Shown here piece after piece: positions 1 to 11,390 of a stretch of DNA of 64,000 nucleotides. The DNA lies in assembly GCA_030704615.1 (NCBI GenBank), contig CM060731.1:65082756-65146755 (forward strand), read 5' to 3'. The notes beneath the pieces were generated by a model that did no database searches, had not been told where the DNA came from, and saw only the letters and a list, made by a program, of their open reading frames with translations. The stretch comes from Takakia lepidozioides (Eukaryota; Streptophyta; Takakiopsida; Takakiales; Takakiaceae). Position 1 is the first letter of the stretch, and the number at the start of each line of letters is the position of its first letter. Made by a program: the position numbers and the translations under genes.

Positions 1-3000
1 GTGGAAACTTTGCCTGATGTTGTGGATGGGAATGCTATCTACGAGTTCCCTCCAGTGCCGGCAGGCGCAGGCCCAGACGGCATGCTGGCAGGAATGAACA
101 GGAAACATGACGGCCACCCTTGGTGCGTCACCAAAACTTCATCGTCCAACCTGGGTGATGGAGTTCGAGTGAGATATGTATTGTGTGCTGGGCATCTTAA
201 ATGTTTCTCGAGCACATGTTATCATTACACGAGCAAAGGCACCCGGAATGAGACTGAATGGATTGGCAATTCGTCGACCCCATTTTGGCCTCAAGGTAGA
301 GTTCCTGCAGGGACGTTCAAGTGTGCCCATTGCAACGCAGCCCCTATGTGTATGGCAGTGTGCAACGCCAAGCAGTACTACGTCGGGACCGTCGGCCCAG
401 CGTGCACCAGAGCATGCATTCACACCGGAAAGCATGACCACCCCGTCGCCAGAGGCAATTGCAGAGTCGTTTTTCAACAAGCCCATGATATTATCAAGGA
501 GGAGGTGAGGTTTAGGCCGGGAGCAAAACCAAAGCAGATACAGCTCGCATCCGCACATAGAATTGCAATTGGCAGAATAATGTCGGAGGACGGAAGCACA
601 AGAGAGAAGCTGGGCGAGGGGGACATGAAGGAGCTGCTGGAAGCTGTCTCCCATGTGTGCAGCCCCAATGTCAGGAACCACATTGTCGGCTGCAAGAAAC
701 GAATCGGAAGAGGATCAGACATGCACTCCATCTTGGAAGTGAAGCGCACATGCGGCTACGACTTCATCCAGGGCAGCTTCTTTCCTGGTCAAGGCTCAGA
801 GACGGACATGTGCTTCATGTTTAAGATGTCAACGTGCGGACCGGGGAGCGGTGTCGATTTGGTGAAGCGGATGACCAGTGGAGACCTCTCAAATCGCTGG
901 GTCATGTTCGACCACATCAGACGAATTACCAACCACGATTGGGTGACAATGGGGGCACATGTATACGACCCACATTGCAGAAAGTTGATGACCATTGCTA
1001 TCTGCGAAATGAAAGGAGAAGACATAGATTCGGAGTTGCATATGTGGTGCGGAATTAATGAGCAAATGGCGAGAGCGAAGTTGCCCCCTCCCGATTTTAG
1101 GGGCTTCATGGCTGACAATGCCTAGGCGAACTGGGCTGCAGTGAGGAGGGTATATGGGGACGACCCAAAGACTCCAATGGAAGGTAAGGAGAGATCTTGC
1201 GGGTTCCACTTCATGCAGAGTTTGACGCAAAACACGAAAAGGTTCGTGGCGTCACGCCACCGGCATGATCATATCAGTATGTGCCTTGGGTGGAAAAATG
1301 TGAATTCCATCGACGAGGCGGAGACCGAGTTTGCAACCATACGCGCCTGGTGGGTGTCTTCAGGGGCAGTGGATGTGAAAGATCAGCCAGAACTGCAAAC
1401 GTGGCTTGCGTGGTGGCACTATAGATTCCGCCAGTTTGGAGACTACATGAGACAGGTAACACATTTCTGTACTTGACAATTGTTTTGTTTTGTGCTTGGA
1501 CATTCTCCACAATGAGTGACATTTCTAATTTCCTTCAACAGGACATGAGCTTGGAGGATGACACGGATATGCCGACGACGAACATGGCCGAATCGGTGCA
1601 CTCTTCCTGGCGTGCTTCCTCTGCGGCACATCTCGTTGACATGTTGACAGCAACAACAGAAGATATTGTGAGGGCCATCATGCAACAATCTCGTTACTAC
1701 CAGTTTCTGGGAGGAAAGCAATGGGGTATCGGACCAGACAGGCAAGAGATGCTGATGAGGGCGGCGCATCGTTCGACCGATCCCAAAAAATGGACTGCTG
1801 CATTGCGGGAAACAATAAGGTCAACGCCGTTACACAGTCGGGGGAACTGCCTGGAGGGCAATGTCCGCAGCCGGCCGGTGAAGAGAAGAATTGAGGACAT
1901 GCCCGGAGGCGACGGGGATTCATGGAGATCAGATATGAACATCCGCACTCAACCTCGGGGCGCAACGATGTTGCATCCCACACCTCCTCCCAGCAGGACT
2001 CGTACCCCCTCTCCTGCAACATCCATGGAATCGCTGCTAGACTCGGGACAGCATGCCGAGGATGAGCATGCTGCTCCTATTATCGTTACCCAATACAGCA
2101 TTCCAATCGTAGAGCGAGATGTGTCGGCCTCGCAGTGGAGAATTGCACGGACCCGTCCGTCATTTCGTGGCAAATGTTGTGCTGTTCGTGTCGACACCAA
2201 CCAGAGATGCAATGAGATGATTCGGAGGAGCCCGCAGGGCGGTGTGCCTGCCCCTTGCTTCACAGGGAGATTTGTGTGCGCAAAGTTTGTGGAGGCCACA
2301 CTGACGGAGTTTTGGTTCTGCAGGCACGACATCATGTCGTGTGTGTTCGGCAAGCCCAAGTATGGTGTACAAGGCATGCCTGAACCACCTGCAGTCTGGC
2401 CTGTGGCAACTGGTACAGATCTTACCCTGGAGGAGGCAGACGCTCTAGGAAGTGCAGGGTTTCGACTGGTGGAGAGGACAGACGTTCCACAAAATCCAAT
2501 TCCCAGTCGTCATCCTCCTCCCACGAGAAGCTCTTCGCCCCGCATACCGGTGGATGACCCCGCAGCTTGGCCCACCCATCGGTGGGGGAAATTGAAAAGA
2601 CGGCGGCCACCAACAAAGGCAAACGACACCAGGATGGCCAACGCTCTTGCAATGCCCTGCATAGTGCAAGGTTGCAGGGATGTTCCTCACCCCGGGATGG
2701 GGCGCATATTTCAATTGTCAACAGCCGGGTCTGCTGCGCGCAGTGATGTGTATGCAATCACGATTTCTCAGTACCCAGCTTGCAAATGTGAGGACTTCCT
2801 TGTTATGGAATCAAAGAATGCAGCATACGTCCCCGGCAAACACCTTTATTACTTTTTTTTTGAAGCGCATGAGTTGCATATCCGCAGTGGACGTCTTCAT
2901 CCATGCTCCAACACTGAGTTTCAACAAGCTACACAAGGCCCTACGGCAGGATACAGATCGGACTGCTTGACATTCCACATTCGGGAAAGAGAAAGTGACA

Positions 3001-3041
3001 ATTATATTACATTCATCTTCTTGCACCCTATTTTTTTGTGA
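1..3041 (+). pseudogene. MULE-type transposase, copy 1 (5' end cut by window edge)
   Basis: Mutator-like DDE transposase, which would cut and paste a DNA transposon. Exon 1 runs to 1455, an 86-bp GT-AG intron is 1456-1541, and exon 2 follows. In order: a Cys/His-rich N-terminal region (motifs CAHC and HTGKHDHP) like the GCM/WRKY-type zinc fingers of MULEs; catalytic-core segments with Asp in MFDHIRR and MADNA; the MULE-typical CxxH (CGFH) after the second Asp; NMAESVHSSW after the intron; and a C-terminal SWIM finger (CKC...GKH). It is broken. TAG at 1123-1125 replaces a CAG kept in the copy at 51178. The third SWIM Cys is Gly (VPGKH), where the other copies have VPCKH. The reading frame after the SWIM finger differs by one base from the 51178 copy. 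A near-identical copy starts at 33760. MULE assignment is family knowledge; inactivity is inferred from the stop. Confidence 0.75.
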
Positions 3042-3658
3042 GGAATTATACACTTGGTGGTGCCGCACAGCCATGGCTCCAGGTGCATTTCGGTGCCGCA
3101 ATACATGAGAATGTGGTTTTTGGCCGTGAATGGCCTGGGCATGTTTTTTTATTTATTTTGGTTATGTCTATAAATGGATCCGAGGAAAGCATACATTGTG
3201 TGGAGATACACGGGTATTGTGGCCTATTTCAGCGCCGTTATTGGTCTGTATACTGCATAGTGTTTCCTTGTTACTGCTCTTCATTCAATTTGTGGTGATT
3301 TTGCAGCCCATCCTGGCGTTTTCGTCCACCTTTATGAGAAGACTCCAATTTGCTACAAATACATTGTCAGTGTTCTGCAAATGTGATGCCTTTACAAGAT
3401 TGCTAGTTCTGTGTCCCAGTGGGAAGGGTCCTACTGCACATTCCAGCATTTGCATACTGCACCTTGTGCAAACAGCAATCCATACGACAAAGGACACGTC
3501 CCAGCATACTGGCAGTGAATTGCAAAAAACCTTAACAGAAGATTATCCAAGCATGTATATTCCCCATATGGCACAGGGAAGCTACTTGATTTCTGAATCA
3601 AAATGTATGTGCCATGAGTGTCGGCGAGTCGAAACATGTCTACTCTAGCATGCATGAC
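3042..3658. repeat. 3' region between convergent genes, with two palindrome-motif copies
   Basis: No gene is visible here. Two degenerate copies of the element-specific palindrome occur (ATTTCGGTGCCGCAAT at 3087 and TATTTCAGCGCCGTTATT at 3225). The copy of this region at 53126-53581 lacks ~230 bp that includes both motifs, so the two transposon copies differ by an insertion or deletion here. Confidence 0.5.
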
Positions 3659-4150
3659 CTATGGTCCCCTCGCCCAAGAAGAAGGAACTCGAACTGGCCT
3701 CTCAAGGACCTCCTGAGTGACCGGGTGCCGATATTTGAACAAAATGTCAGCGGTTTCTGTCGCCCGGTTAAAACTAACAAGGATGTCGTGTTTATCGATA
3801 GCGCCCCCTTTGTAGAAGGACATTTTCACAGTGGGCCCTGTGTTCCCCTCCTCCTCATCCTCATAACTGAAGAGAATGTCCTCACTTTCCGAGCCAGTCC
3901 GTCCACGCGTGAAGTTTTCACCTATGCACTCATCATACGTCCACACGCAACAATTCCAGCGATACAGCAACGCTATGCATGATCTGTTCGGCTCCCACTC
4001 AAGCGGAAAGTCCAGGTCCATGATGCATAGGAACCACCTGCTCCCCAGCCGGGGTCCAGGAGAATTGTGCAATCCTGGAAGAAACTCCATTGCTCTCAGC
4101 TGACAAGTCGAGGATCGTCCCTGTAAACATCTAGGAAGACAATGATGTCG
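3659..4150 (-). pseudogene. unknown protein family 'U2', copy 1, truncated 5'
   Basis: Function not recognised. The ORF ends at 3659 and converges on the transposase gene. Readable C-terminal features are a WNCCxWTYDEC segment, an acidic stretch (FSYEDEEEGNTG) and a conserved end with ETADILFKYRHPVTQ. A second copy lies at 53582-54180, next to transposase copy 3 in the same convergent arrangement, so it belongs to the same mobile unit. Similarity between the copies ends near 4150, where this copy runs into unrelated DNA, so its N-terminus is missing. The gene at 25504-26226 looks like a remote relative. No membrane segment or signal peptide is seen. Confidence 0.5.
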
Positions 4151-4210
4151 TAGGATTTTCCACAACAGATAATGGCATGTACCCTTTAGCTATGAACAAG
4201 ACCAAATCCT

Positions 4211-5056
4211 CTATGAGTCATTGTTGACCAGAGTCATTGTTGACCAGGGTCCATTGGCTTTGTATGGGTTATGGCTACCAAAAAACTCCGTAATGGCCAT
4301 AGGTGCCACTGCCTTCCTCTTCTTGCATTTCTGCCGACCACCTGCAACCTCATCTGAGGCTTTCTTTTGTTGTTTGTACCTCACTAGAGTTTCACCATGT
4401 TCATTAGCAATATGTTTTTTCATGCTCGTGATGCCATGTGAAGGATTGTAGGAGACAACACCTTTCCGAGATTTGGTTCTACTGTTGTTGCTCGATGCTT
4501 CTCCCTCCGGGTAACACAAGATGCACCTCATGGTTTGTGTAGCTTGGACGTTCACGGCTGTGCCTGCATCGTTAAGTACAAAGAATGCCCAAGCAGGTGC
4601 AGTCCTATTATGAGGATGCCACAACTTCTGGTTCTTTTCAAGCTTCAGATATTGTACCATCCAAATTGCTTCTTGCTTGGCAGTAATGTTGTCATTCAAT
4701 GCCTCGGTCCGTTGAGGCTCCTCCACCACGTCCGCCTCCTCTTGCAACAAGTCACTGGTGACACCTGTGATTGTCATTTCTTCCCTCTCCCTATCAGGCT
4801 CCTCAAAATCACAGCCAGGCAAACTAAAATCCATACTTCTATTTTGATTCCAACGAACCCTATCACATCTACTCACCACCAAACTAACAAGATGATTGCA
4901 ACACACCTCGGCATGTTGGTTGGCTGCGAAAACAAGACACGCGACGACTTGAGAGTGAATACTTGAAAGCAAGCAACAAACAAAAAACAACCCTAACCAA
5001 TGCCTACATGGAAATGAAAGCTTGAGGATCCAACACGTACAAGATATGGGGCTCAA
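4211..5056 (-). pseudogene. hAT-like transposase N-terminal fragment with BED zinc finger
   Basis: Fragment of a hAT-superfamily DNA transposase. The visible marker is a BED-type finger: AWAFFVLND, then CILCYP, then a His pair in MKKHIANEH. It is followed by a basic linker and AITEFFGSHNPYK, a motif common just after the BED finger in plant hAT proteins. The catalytic RNase H-like core and the C-terminal dimerisation region are absent, because the sequence breaks at about 4235, next to a small direct repeat of GAGTCATTGTTGACC. The hydrophobic first ~60 residues may be non-coding 5' sequence rather than protein. A hAT C-terminal scrap occurs separately at 24898. Assignment rests on motif resemblance only. 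Confidence 0.55.
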
Positions 5057-5159
5057 TCAGGACAGATGCGGGAGCCACACAACATTGAAGAGGAGGAAGG
5101 GGTGACGGCCAGCAAAACACCAAAACATATTACGATTAATAATTAGTCGTCACAGCTCG

Positions 5160-5480
5160 AGCTTAAAAAACGAAGCAAATACCTAATCGACAACATATTC
5201 ATACCAGATTCATACCAGGCAAGAGAGGAGGTTGGCTTGCAGGAAACTGGTATGAATATCGGTATCCTGAATGTTATACCAGAATGGTATCTATGCATAT
5301 CTTCCAAATATTTGTACGTGCGTATCCTGGTATCAGCATGGGTATTGCCCAGCCATAGACCAGGCTGGTATGGTATCAAATACTAGTATTGATACCAGGC
5401 CTGACCAAGGCTTGTCTCACACTGGTGTAGAGTAAGTCACACTGTCAGGACAAATAGATGTGTGAGAATGACAGGTGGCA
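5160..5480. repeat. GGTAT/ATACC-rich subterminal-type repeats
   Basis: Many copies of GGTAT and ATACCAG in both orientations lie upstream (in gene sense) of the hAT fragment, followed by a TCACACTGGTGTAGA palindrome near 5417. hAT elements often carry clustered short motifs near their ends for transposase binding. A sister region with the shared string TATTGATACYAGGCCT lies at 24481-24745. No gene was seen in 5057-5744. Confidence 0.45.
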
Positions 5481-5744
5481 AGTATTATGGATGATTTAAT
5501 TGGATGAATGTTATTTTAATTTTGTCATTCGTATCCTGGATGAATTCACCTGCAACGGACTTGAGCTTTTTTTGAATGAAGAACGTTGTCATTTTGAAGC
5601 AAGCACATCGTGATGTCCTGTCCTAGATTTTGCCCTCGCGCCCTCGCGCCATCGCCCTGACTCTTTGTCTCTCTCATTCTCTCCCTTTCTAGTCTTCCTG
5701 TCCCTCCGTCCCTCTCTGCTTGTTTCATCAAGCTTTTGTTTTCG

Positions 5745-6460
5745 CAGGGTATGCACAGCAGGGGCGCGGGATGGTGGCTTTGGAGACCTATGAGCAAATG
5801 ATGGGGAAGCGGTGAAGCCCGACCACATACTGTTTGTGTGTGTTTGCAATGCGTGTGCGAGCCTGGCAGCCCTGGAAAAGAGGTCTATGGTGACATTGTT
5901 AAAGCTGGAATTGTACCCTATGTCATTCTGAACTCTGCCTTGGTGGACATGTATGCCAAATGTGGGAGCGAAGTAGAGTGTGAAGGAATTGGTCAAGCAG
6001 GTCTTGACTGAAGCAGCCATGATAATGCTTTGTGGATTGATCCAATCGATCGCAATTTCGTCATGGAATGCAATGATCACAGGATATGCTCAGCATGGGT
6101 ATGGTAGGGAGGCTTTGGAGATCTATGAACAAATGATACGAGAAGGGGTGACACCCAGCAAGGTCACATTCATCTGTGTACTCAATGTGTGTTCCAGCCT
6201 GTCAGCTCTAGAAAAAGGGCCAAGAAGTCCATGCTGACATTAGGAAAGCTGGAATCTGTGTCCTATAGAAATTTGGAGACTGCCCTTGTTGACATGTATG
6301 CCAACTGCAGTAGCATGGAGGATGCACATCAAGTATTCAACAATATGGCTGAATGAGATGTGGTCACATGGAGTGCAATGATCGCCGGATATACTCAGAA
6401 TGGGTGTGAGAGGGAGGCCTTGGAGATGTATGAGCAAATGATCGGGCAAGTAATAACAAC
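5745..6460 (+). pseudogene. decayed PPR repeat fragment
   Basis: Remnant of a PLS-class pentatricopeptide repeat protein, the family that binds organellar RNA. Recognisable pieces are AGYAQQGRG, ETYEQMM, LVDMYAKCGS, SWNAMITGYAQHG and EIYEQMIREGVTPSKVTFICV. They fall in different frames with stops between them, so this is not translatable as one protein. It shares wording with the PPR gene at 11368-12672, suggesting a local duplicate. It ends where an acyltransferase fragment on the other strand begins (6469). Confidence 0.75.
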
Positions 6461-6468
6461 CGGAGAGA

Positions 6469-7212
6469 TTAAATGGAGGATAATTCCCCAACCTGGACAG
6501 ACCTGTTTGAGGTCATAACCTCGGGATCCCTGAGCAATCGCTGCCGTTGTAGCACATTGACAACAAGAAAGTACAGCATCTGCCACAGACAGTATGCAAA
6601 TAGAGGCACGACAAATAACCATGTCCAGACTCCTAAGTGCTTGACCACTCTCCAACAAGGGCCATGCTGGCCAAGGGCCTGTTTCATGCCCAGAATGATG
6701 CGAGAATGTGCTTGGATCCCACCAGCGAATTATAAAAAGCACCGTTCCTGCAAAGAACCACCAACTTCTTAATCAGATCAGGTCGAAAAGCATACATAAC
6801 AAATTCAACAGATGAAAAGTCGCTATGAAGTGCCATGCTCACCTGGAAGTAAATGTATAAGCACACTAACAATCTTGTCAATGGAGCTGAAGACAAGACT
6901 ACAGCGCCACACAATCAATGCCCATGCCAATGGTCCCTGCACGAATGCCAGAAGTAAAACGATGTAAAAAAAACGTGATGGGTGTCCACACTACAGCCAA
7001 TACGAAACAGAGTGGCTTGATAATACACTGACCTCAGAGAAAGAGAAGCAGATTAAAAACAACTTGTCATTGTTTGGGAAGAAGAGGAGCATGGCCACAA
7101 ATATTACATTGGCGTAGTAGCAAAAATCCTGCCACACGAACAGGATTTTAGACCACTTTGTAATGCCCGGTAAGTATCCTAATATAGTCAAATGGTTTCC
7201 CAATTCAAACAC
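6469..7212 (-). pseudogene. glycerophosphocholine acyltransferase (GPC1 / DUF2838 family) fragment
   Basis: Fragment of the multi-pass ER-membrane enzyme that re-acylates glycerophosphocholine to lyso-phosphatidylcholine. Three segments match the family by eye: [22 protein letters not shown] (7.0-7.2 kb); then, after a GT-AG intron, [16 protein letters not shown] and [14 protein letters not shown] (about 6853-6935); then [12 protein letters not shown] and, in another frame, [20 protein letters not shown] near 6.5 kb. Introns are retained, so it derives from genomic DNA rather than a processed transcript. The start, the end and a consistent frame are missing. It sits between PPR fragments on the opposite strand, which suggests a captured or translocated gene piece. 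Family assignment is from memory of conserved motifs. Confidence 0.65.
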
Positions 7213-7317
7213 TTGATTAGACTGTCTGCTCAGCTGTTAGTAGAAGGCATAATAAAGGGGGAGAGGGTGTCGCTACCCAGGTTTACACTACCTGCTCTGT
7301 GAAATATGTCAAAACTC

Positions 7318-7910
7318 ATTTGCATTCTCAATGTGTGTGCCAGCCAGGCAGCACTGCAAAAGGGCATTGAGGTCCATGCTGACGTCATGAAAGCTGGACT
7401 TGCATCTATAAACTTAGAGAAGACCCTTGTGGACATGTAGGCCAAATGTGGGAGCATGAAGGAGGCACGTGAAGTGTTTGACAACATGGCTGAACGGGAT
7501 GGAGTCTCGTGGAACATAATGACAGCCGGATATGCCCATTGGTTTGGTAGGGAAGCCCTCCAACTATTTGAACAGATGCAACAGGAGGGCTTCAGACCAG
7601 ATGGGATCACATTTATATCTCTTCTCTCAGCTTGTAGCCATCTGGGCTTGGCCTTCAGTACTTCGATTCCATGAGTGCAGATCACGGCCTCACTCCTACA
7701 GTTGAGCATTTTGGCTGCAGAGTGGACCTTCTTAGCCGTGCAGGGCAATTGAAGGCAGAAGACTTCATTAAGAAAATGCCAACTGAGCCAGGTGCTTCGG
7801 TGTGGGGGGCCTTGCTTGGTGCATGCAGAATTCATCGCAATGTGGAGGTAGCAGAACGTGCAGCAAAATCCCGTCTTGCTGGAAGAGAAACTTCTACAGT
7901 GGTGGAATAA
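7318..7910 (+). pseudogene. PPR fragment with E-domain-like C-terminus
   Basis: PLS-type PPR repeats (KAGLASINLEKTLVDM followed by a TAG; AREVFDNMAERDGVSWN; GYAHWFGREALQLFEQMQQEGFRPDGITF) lead into [24 protein letters not shown] and [19 protein letters not shown]. That is the order of the C-terminal E motif found in organellar RNA-editing and RNA-processing PPR proteins. An in-frame TAG (7438-7440) and a frame change near 7671 break it. The 5' part is missing. Confidence 0.75.
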
Positions 7911-7990
7911 AGAATTTCAATCAATAAAATGAAAGAACAATTTGGGCTGTCCAGTCCAGACTCGGCCAAGTTTCTTTATGAACTTCTCCT

Positions 7991-8903
7991 CTAATAACTT
8001 CCCTCACCCACGTCTGCATATATCCGCTTCTTGTGGTGCACTTCCCTCTCTTCCATGACTGGCAAACACTGCTTGACCCCTGCAGCTTCTTCTATCTCCA
8101 TGGCATCCATTTTGCCTGACAAAGCTTGCTTCTCGGAGATGGTGGCTTGCAGGGTCACTCTCAGGGAAGGGCTCACTTTGCGTGTAGCCTTTCCAGCATG
8201 TCTTCTCCTTTTCACTAGCAAAGACCTCTGAATCCCACTAGGTCTGCCAAGCATAAGAAGAGAGATGGCAGCATCCTCTTCCACACTCCCAGTTGCTGAC
8301 CCAGAAGCAGGCCCTGCTCTGTGGGGGTGCCTATTCTTGCGCAAGGAATGCCTTGGAAACTTGTGCTGCAATGCAAGGAGTGCAAGGAGGACATCCCTGT
8401 TTCTTACAGTCCGCTTTCGTTTGGCACCCCAGATGGGAGAGATAATCCCTGATTGCTTGGGGGGGATGAAAAGAACTCATCTTGTCCGGGCTCTTTCATT
8501 GCCAAAAACTTGCAATTTATTGAGCAAAACCGAAACTCTGTGCCATTATTCCACCAAGACAGGTCTGGCACTTGGGGCCTTCCTTTATGGTATGCATTGA
8601 GGGCGACCTGCCATGAAGATGAAGAATGCTCTCCGAGTTTATCACATATAGCTGGATGCTGGAAACGTCCATAACAGCTTGGATTTCGCTGCTGCGGACT
8701 GCATCCCTCCTGGAGGCTTTCCTGACCTGCAAGATCTTGTGGCCAAAATGGGCGTTGAGATCATTGGGACACAAAGGGCCCAAACTGCACTCCACACAGA
8801 ATCGGGTCTTGTCTCGCTCGTGCTTCTCACATTTCGTAGAGTAGTGAGCCCCTAAAAAATTGGGGAGCCAAACTGGACGCCCTTTCTTCTCCTCCACCAT
8901 CAT
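7991..8903 (-). pseudogene. PLATZ-type zinc-finger transcription factor (frame-broken gene or gene with unresolved introns)
   Basis: Plant-specific PLATZ proteins are zinc-dependent, A/T-rich-DNA-binding nuclear regulators. From a Met pair at 8903 the ORF reads PVWLPNFLGAHYSTKCEKH, then CVEC, CPND and HFGH, then KILQVRKASRRDAVR and IQLYVINSESILHL, in family order, followed by CQTC. The continuation RFCSINCK and a basic tail with RKNRHPHRAG match the PLATZ end but lie in other frames near 8500 and 8400. Either short introns or frameshifts separate them. The finger is atypical: His-x7-Cys spacing, and Asp where one Cys is expected (CPND). The 3' ~110 codons (8371-7991) are family-unlike and include LLVKRRRHAGK, which could be a nuclear-localisation stretch. 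The promoter side is occupied by large tandem repeats (9182-10675). Confidence 0.6.
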
Positions 8904-9181
8904 CAGTTCTCTTCCAAGGATTACCTGTGAATGCTCAAAGAAGCGGACAGTTGGTATCTTCTCTTCATTGTCCGAGCAGCATAAGATGGGCAAGCTTCCC
9001 TCTCTCTCTCTTCCTGTATGTGTCCCTCGCTGGATGTGGATGTCTGTGAGTCGGAAAAGCAAAAGCAGAAGGAATGAGCGAATAGAGCAAAATACCTCTT
9101 CAATTCTACTCTCCCTTGTTACAAAACTTCTGGCCTCCTCCTTTTCTTTCCCCGGCGTAAACTTGCGCCCACACGCATGCA

Positions 9182-10675
9182 CGAGCTATCTCTCACTTCT
9201 CCTCCGCCACCATAAAATCTCTTCCAGATACCTGTGAATGAGGGAAACAAGCACTTGATATCTAGAGCTTCAATTCCATTCTCGTCACACATACACCTCT
9301 TCTCCATATACCTCTTCTTTTCCTCGATGGAGTAAAATCAGTCTCGTCAATCTCTCACTCAATTCTGTCGCACTGAAGCCTTCCAGAAGTGACCACTATG
9401 AAAGCTCAAGCTCAAGGTCGCTTTGCCGCTAACTCAATCTCCCGAAGCATTGATTCGAATTTGAAGCATTGGATCAAGAATGAATGAGGACGTATGAGGC
9501 GAACCATGCTCTGCGCAAGCTTCTCTCCCGGTGCGCGATCGGAGCGATTGAGCGAAAGATTTAGGTGCACTGCACTGCGCAGGCACATTCGCATGCACAC
9601 GCGCAGCGAGCTTCCCGCTGTCTCTCTCACTCTGCCTCGCTCGCTCGATCGAGAATCCCAAATGTGCGAGCTATCTCTCACTTCTCTTGTGCCACCATAA
9701 AATTTCTTCCTTATACAGATACCTGTGAATGAGGGAAACGAGAATTTGATATCTAGAGCTCCCATTCCACTCTCGTCACACAGACACCTCTTCTCCATAT
9801 AGGTACCTCTTCTTTTGATAGAGTAAAATCAATCTCAGTCAATTTCTCACGCAATTCTGTCGCACTGAAGCCTCCGGTTTGCAAATGACCACTCTGAAAG
9901 CTCAACCTCAAGGTTGCGTTGCCGCTAACTCAATCTCCCGAAGCATTGAAATTTGAAGCATTGAATCAAGCATGAATGAGGACGTATGAGGCGAACCATG
10001 CTCCGCACTTGCGCAAGCTTCTCTCACGGTGCTCGATCGGAGCGATTGAGCGAAAGATTGAGGTGAACAGCACTGCACACGCACATTCGCATGCACACGC
10101 GCAGCGAGCTTCCCTCTTTCTCTCTCACTCTGCCTCGCTCGCTCGATCGAGAATTCGCCGTGGGGTGCCCAAATGTGCGAGCTATCTCTCACTTCTCTTG
10201 TGCCACCATAAAATTTCTTCCTTATACAGACACCTGTGAATGAGGGAAACGAGCATTTCATATCTAGCGCTCCCATTCCACTCTCGTCACACAGACACCT
10301 CTTCTCCGTATAGGTACCTCTTCTTTTGATAGAGTAAAATCAATCTCGGTCAATTTCTCACGCAATTCTGTTGCACTGAAGCCTTCGGGTTTGCAAATGA
10401 CCACTCTTAAAGCTCAACCTCAAGGTTGCGTTGCTGTCCTCATTCATTCTCGATCTTTAATGCTTCAAATTTCAATCAATGCTTCCACAGATTGAGTTAG
10501 CGTATGAGGCCAACCATGCTCCGCACATGCGCAAGCTTCTCTCCCAGTGCTCGATCGGAGCGATTGAGCGAAAGATTGAGGTGAACAGCACTGCACACGC
10601 ACATTCGCATGCACACGCGCAGCGAGCTTCCCTCTTTCTCTCTCACTCTGCCTCGCTCGCTCGATCGATAAGTCG
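9182..10675. repeat. three tandem direct repeats of ~490-515 bp upstream of the PLATZ gene
   Basis: The landmark GAGCTATCTCTCACTTCT recurs at about 9182, 9667 and 10180. Each is followed by the same ~480-bp series: ACCATAAAAT, CCTGTGAATGAGGGAAACRAG, CACCTCTTCTCC, GTAAAATCARTCTC and CGCTCGCTCGATCGA. No protein-like frame spans the units. They directly precede the PLATZ reading frame and would lie in its promoter or 5' leader. No gene is seen between 8904 and 11123. Confidence 0.75.
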
Positions 10676-11123
10676 CTGCGGGATGCGCAGCAACTAGAAA
10701 CGGACCGAACGAGGCGATCTCGGTGCATCGTAGCGTGCCACGTGCCGACCCGGATCTGCACCAAGCACTTGGATCTGCCGCCACTTAGCGATGCTGCAGA
10801 GGATCGTACTTAGCGTGAGGCAGCACCCTCAATATGCGGATTGCTATGGCGTCAGCACAGACAGAGTTTTGCAAAAAATAGTTGTACATTCTGTTCATGG
10901 CAAGAAAACATTACAGGCAGAACCCATGGCAATGGTAGTTGCACATGTTGGTCCAAAGCCAAGAGGGTCAAAAATGAAGAAAAGGTGCTGAAAGGAAAGC
11001 ACTCCATAATTGATCATAAAATCCATTGTCCAAGCATGATATCTTAATTGGAATGCAAAGGGAGTGTTACCACCTTAAGCTATCATGCATAGTCTATAAC
11101 TGGAGTGCACAAATCTAGCACAT
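10676..11123. other. no recognisable feature
   Basis: After the third tandem unit I see no gene, RNA or repeat that I can support. Short open frames here lack family motifs. Confidence 0.5.
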
Positions 11124-11390
11124 CTAATCCCCATCATCCTCATCTATGTCTGGGTCACTGCATGTATCACTGTCTTCATCACAAACTTCATCTTGTCCAA
11201 GGGTTGGCTGAACATCATGACCACTACTACGGGGTGCTCGGAGGTACAAGGAGGCCGCCTGCTCTGGAGTAACCAGTACCGCTCGGCTGCGTGTTGGACC
11301 ATCAGTTACCAGAGTCTCCTCTAGTCTTTGTGGGGCTAACAATCCTTCCACTTCCGCCACATCATCATTAGCAATTGATATGTAGCAGAC
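11124..11390 (-). CDS. unrecognised acidic C-terminal coding fragment
   Basis: An open frame directly after the PPR remnant. It contains LLAPQRLEETLVTDGPTRSR, then LYLRAPRSSGHDVQPTLGQDE, and ends in an acidic tail (DEDSDTCSDPDIDEDDGD). The composition is protein-like and biased rather than random, but I do not recognise a family. It may be the tail of a transposase or of another gene joined to the PPR piece at about 11390. Confidence 0.25.
   Translation of the reverse strand, partial: VCYISIANDDVAEVEGLLAPQRLEETLVTDGPTRSRAVLVTPEQAASLYLRAPRSSGHDVQPTLGQDEVCDEDSDTCSDPDIDEDDGD

Noticed and set aside
1123-1125. TAG as a reassigned Gln codon (several TAGs stand at Gln positions)
   Set aside because: Other copies have CAG at the same place. 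Stops at Trp, Glu and Arg positions also occur, and the intact Gag-Pol uses no internal TAG. C-to-T decay explains it better.
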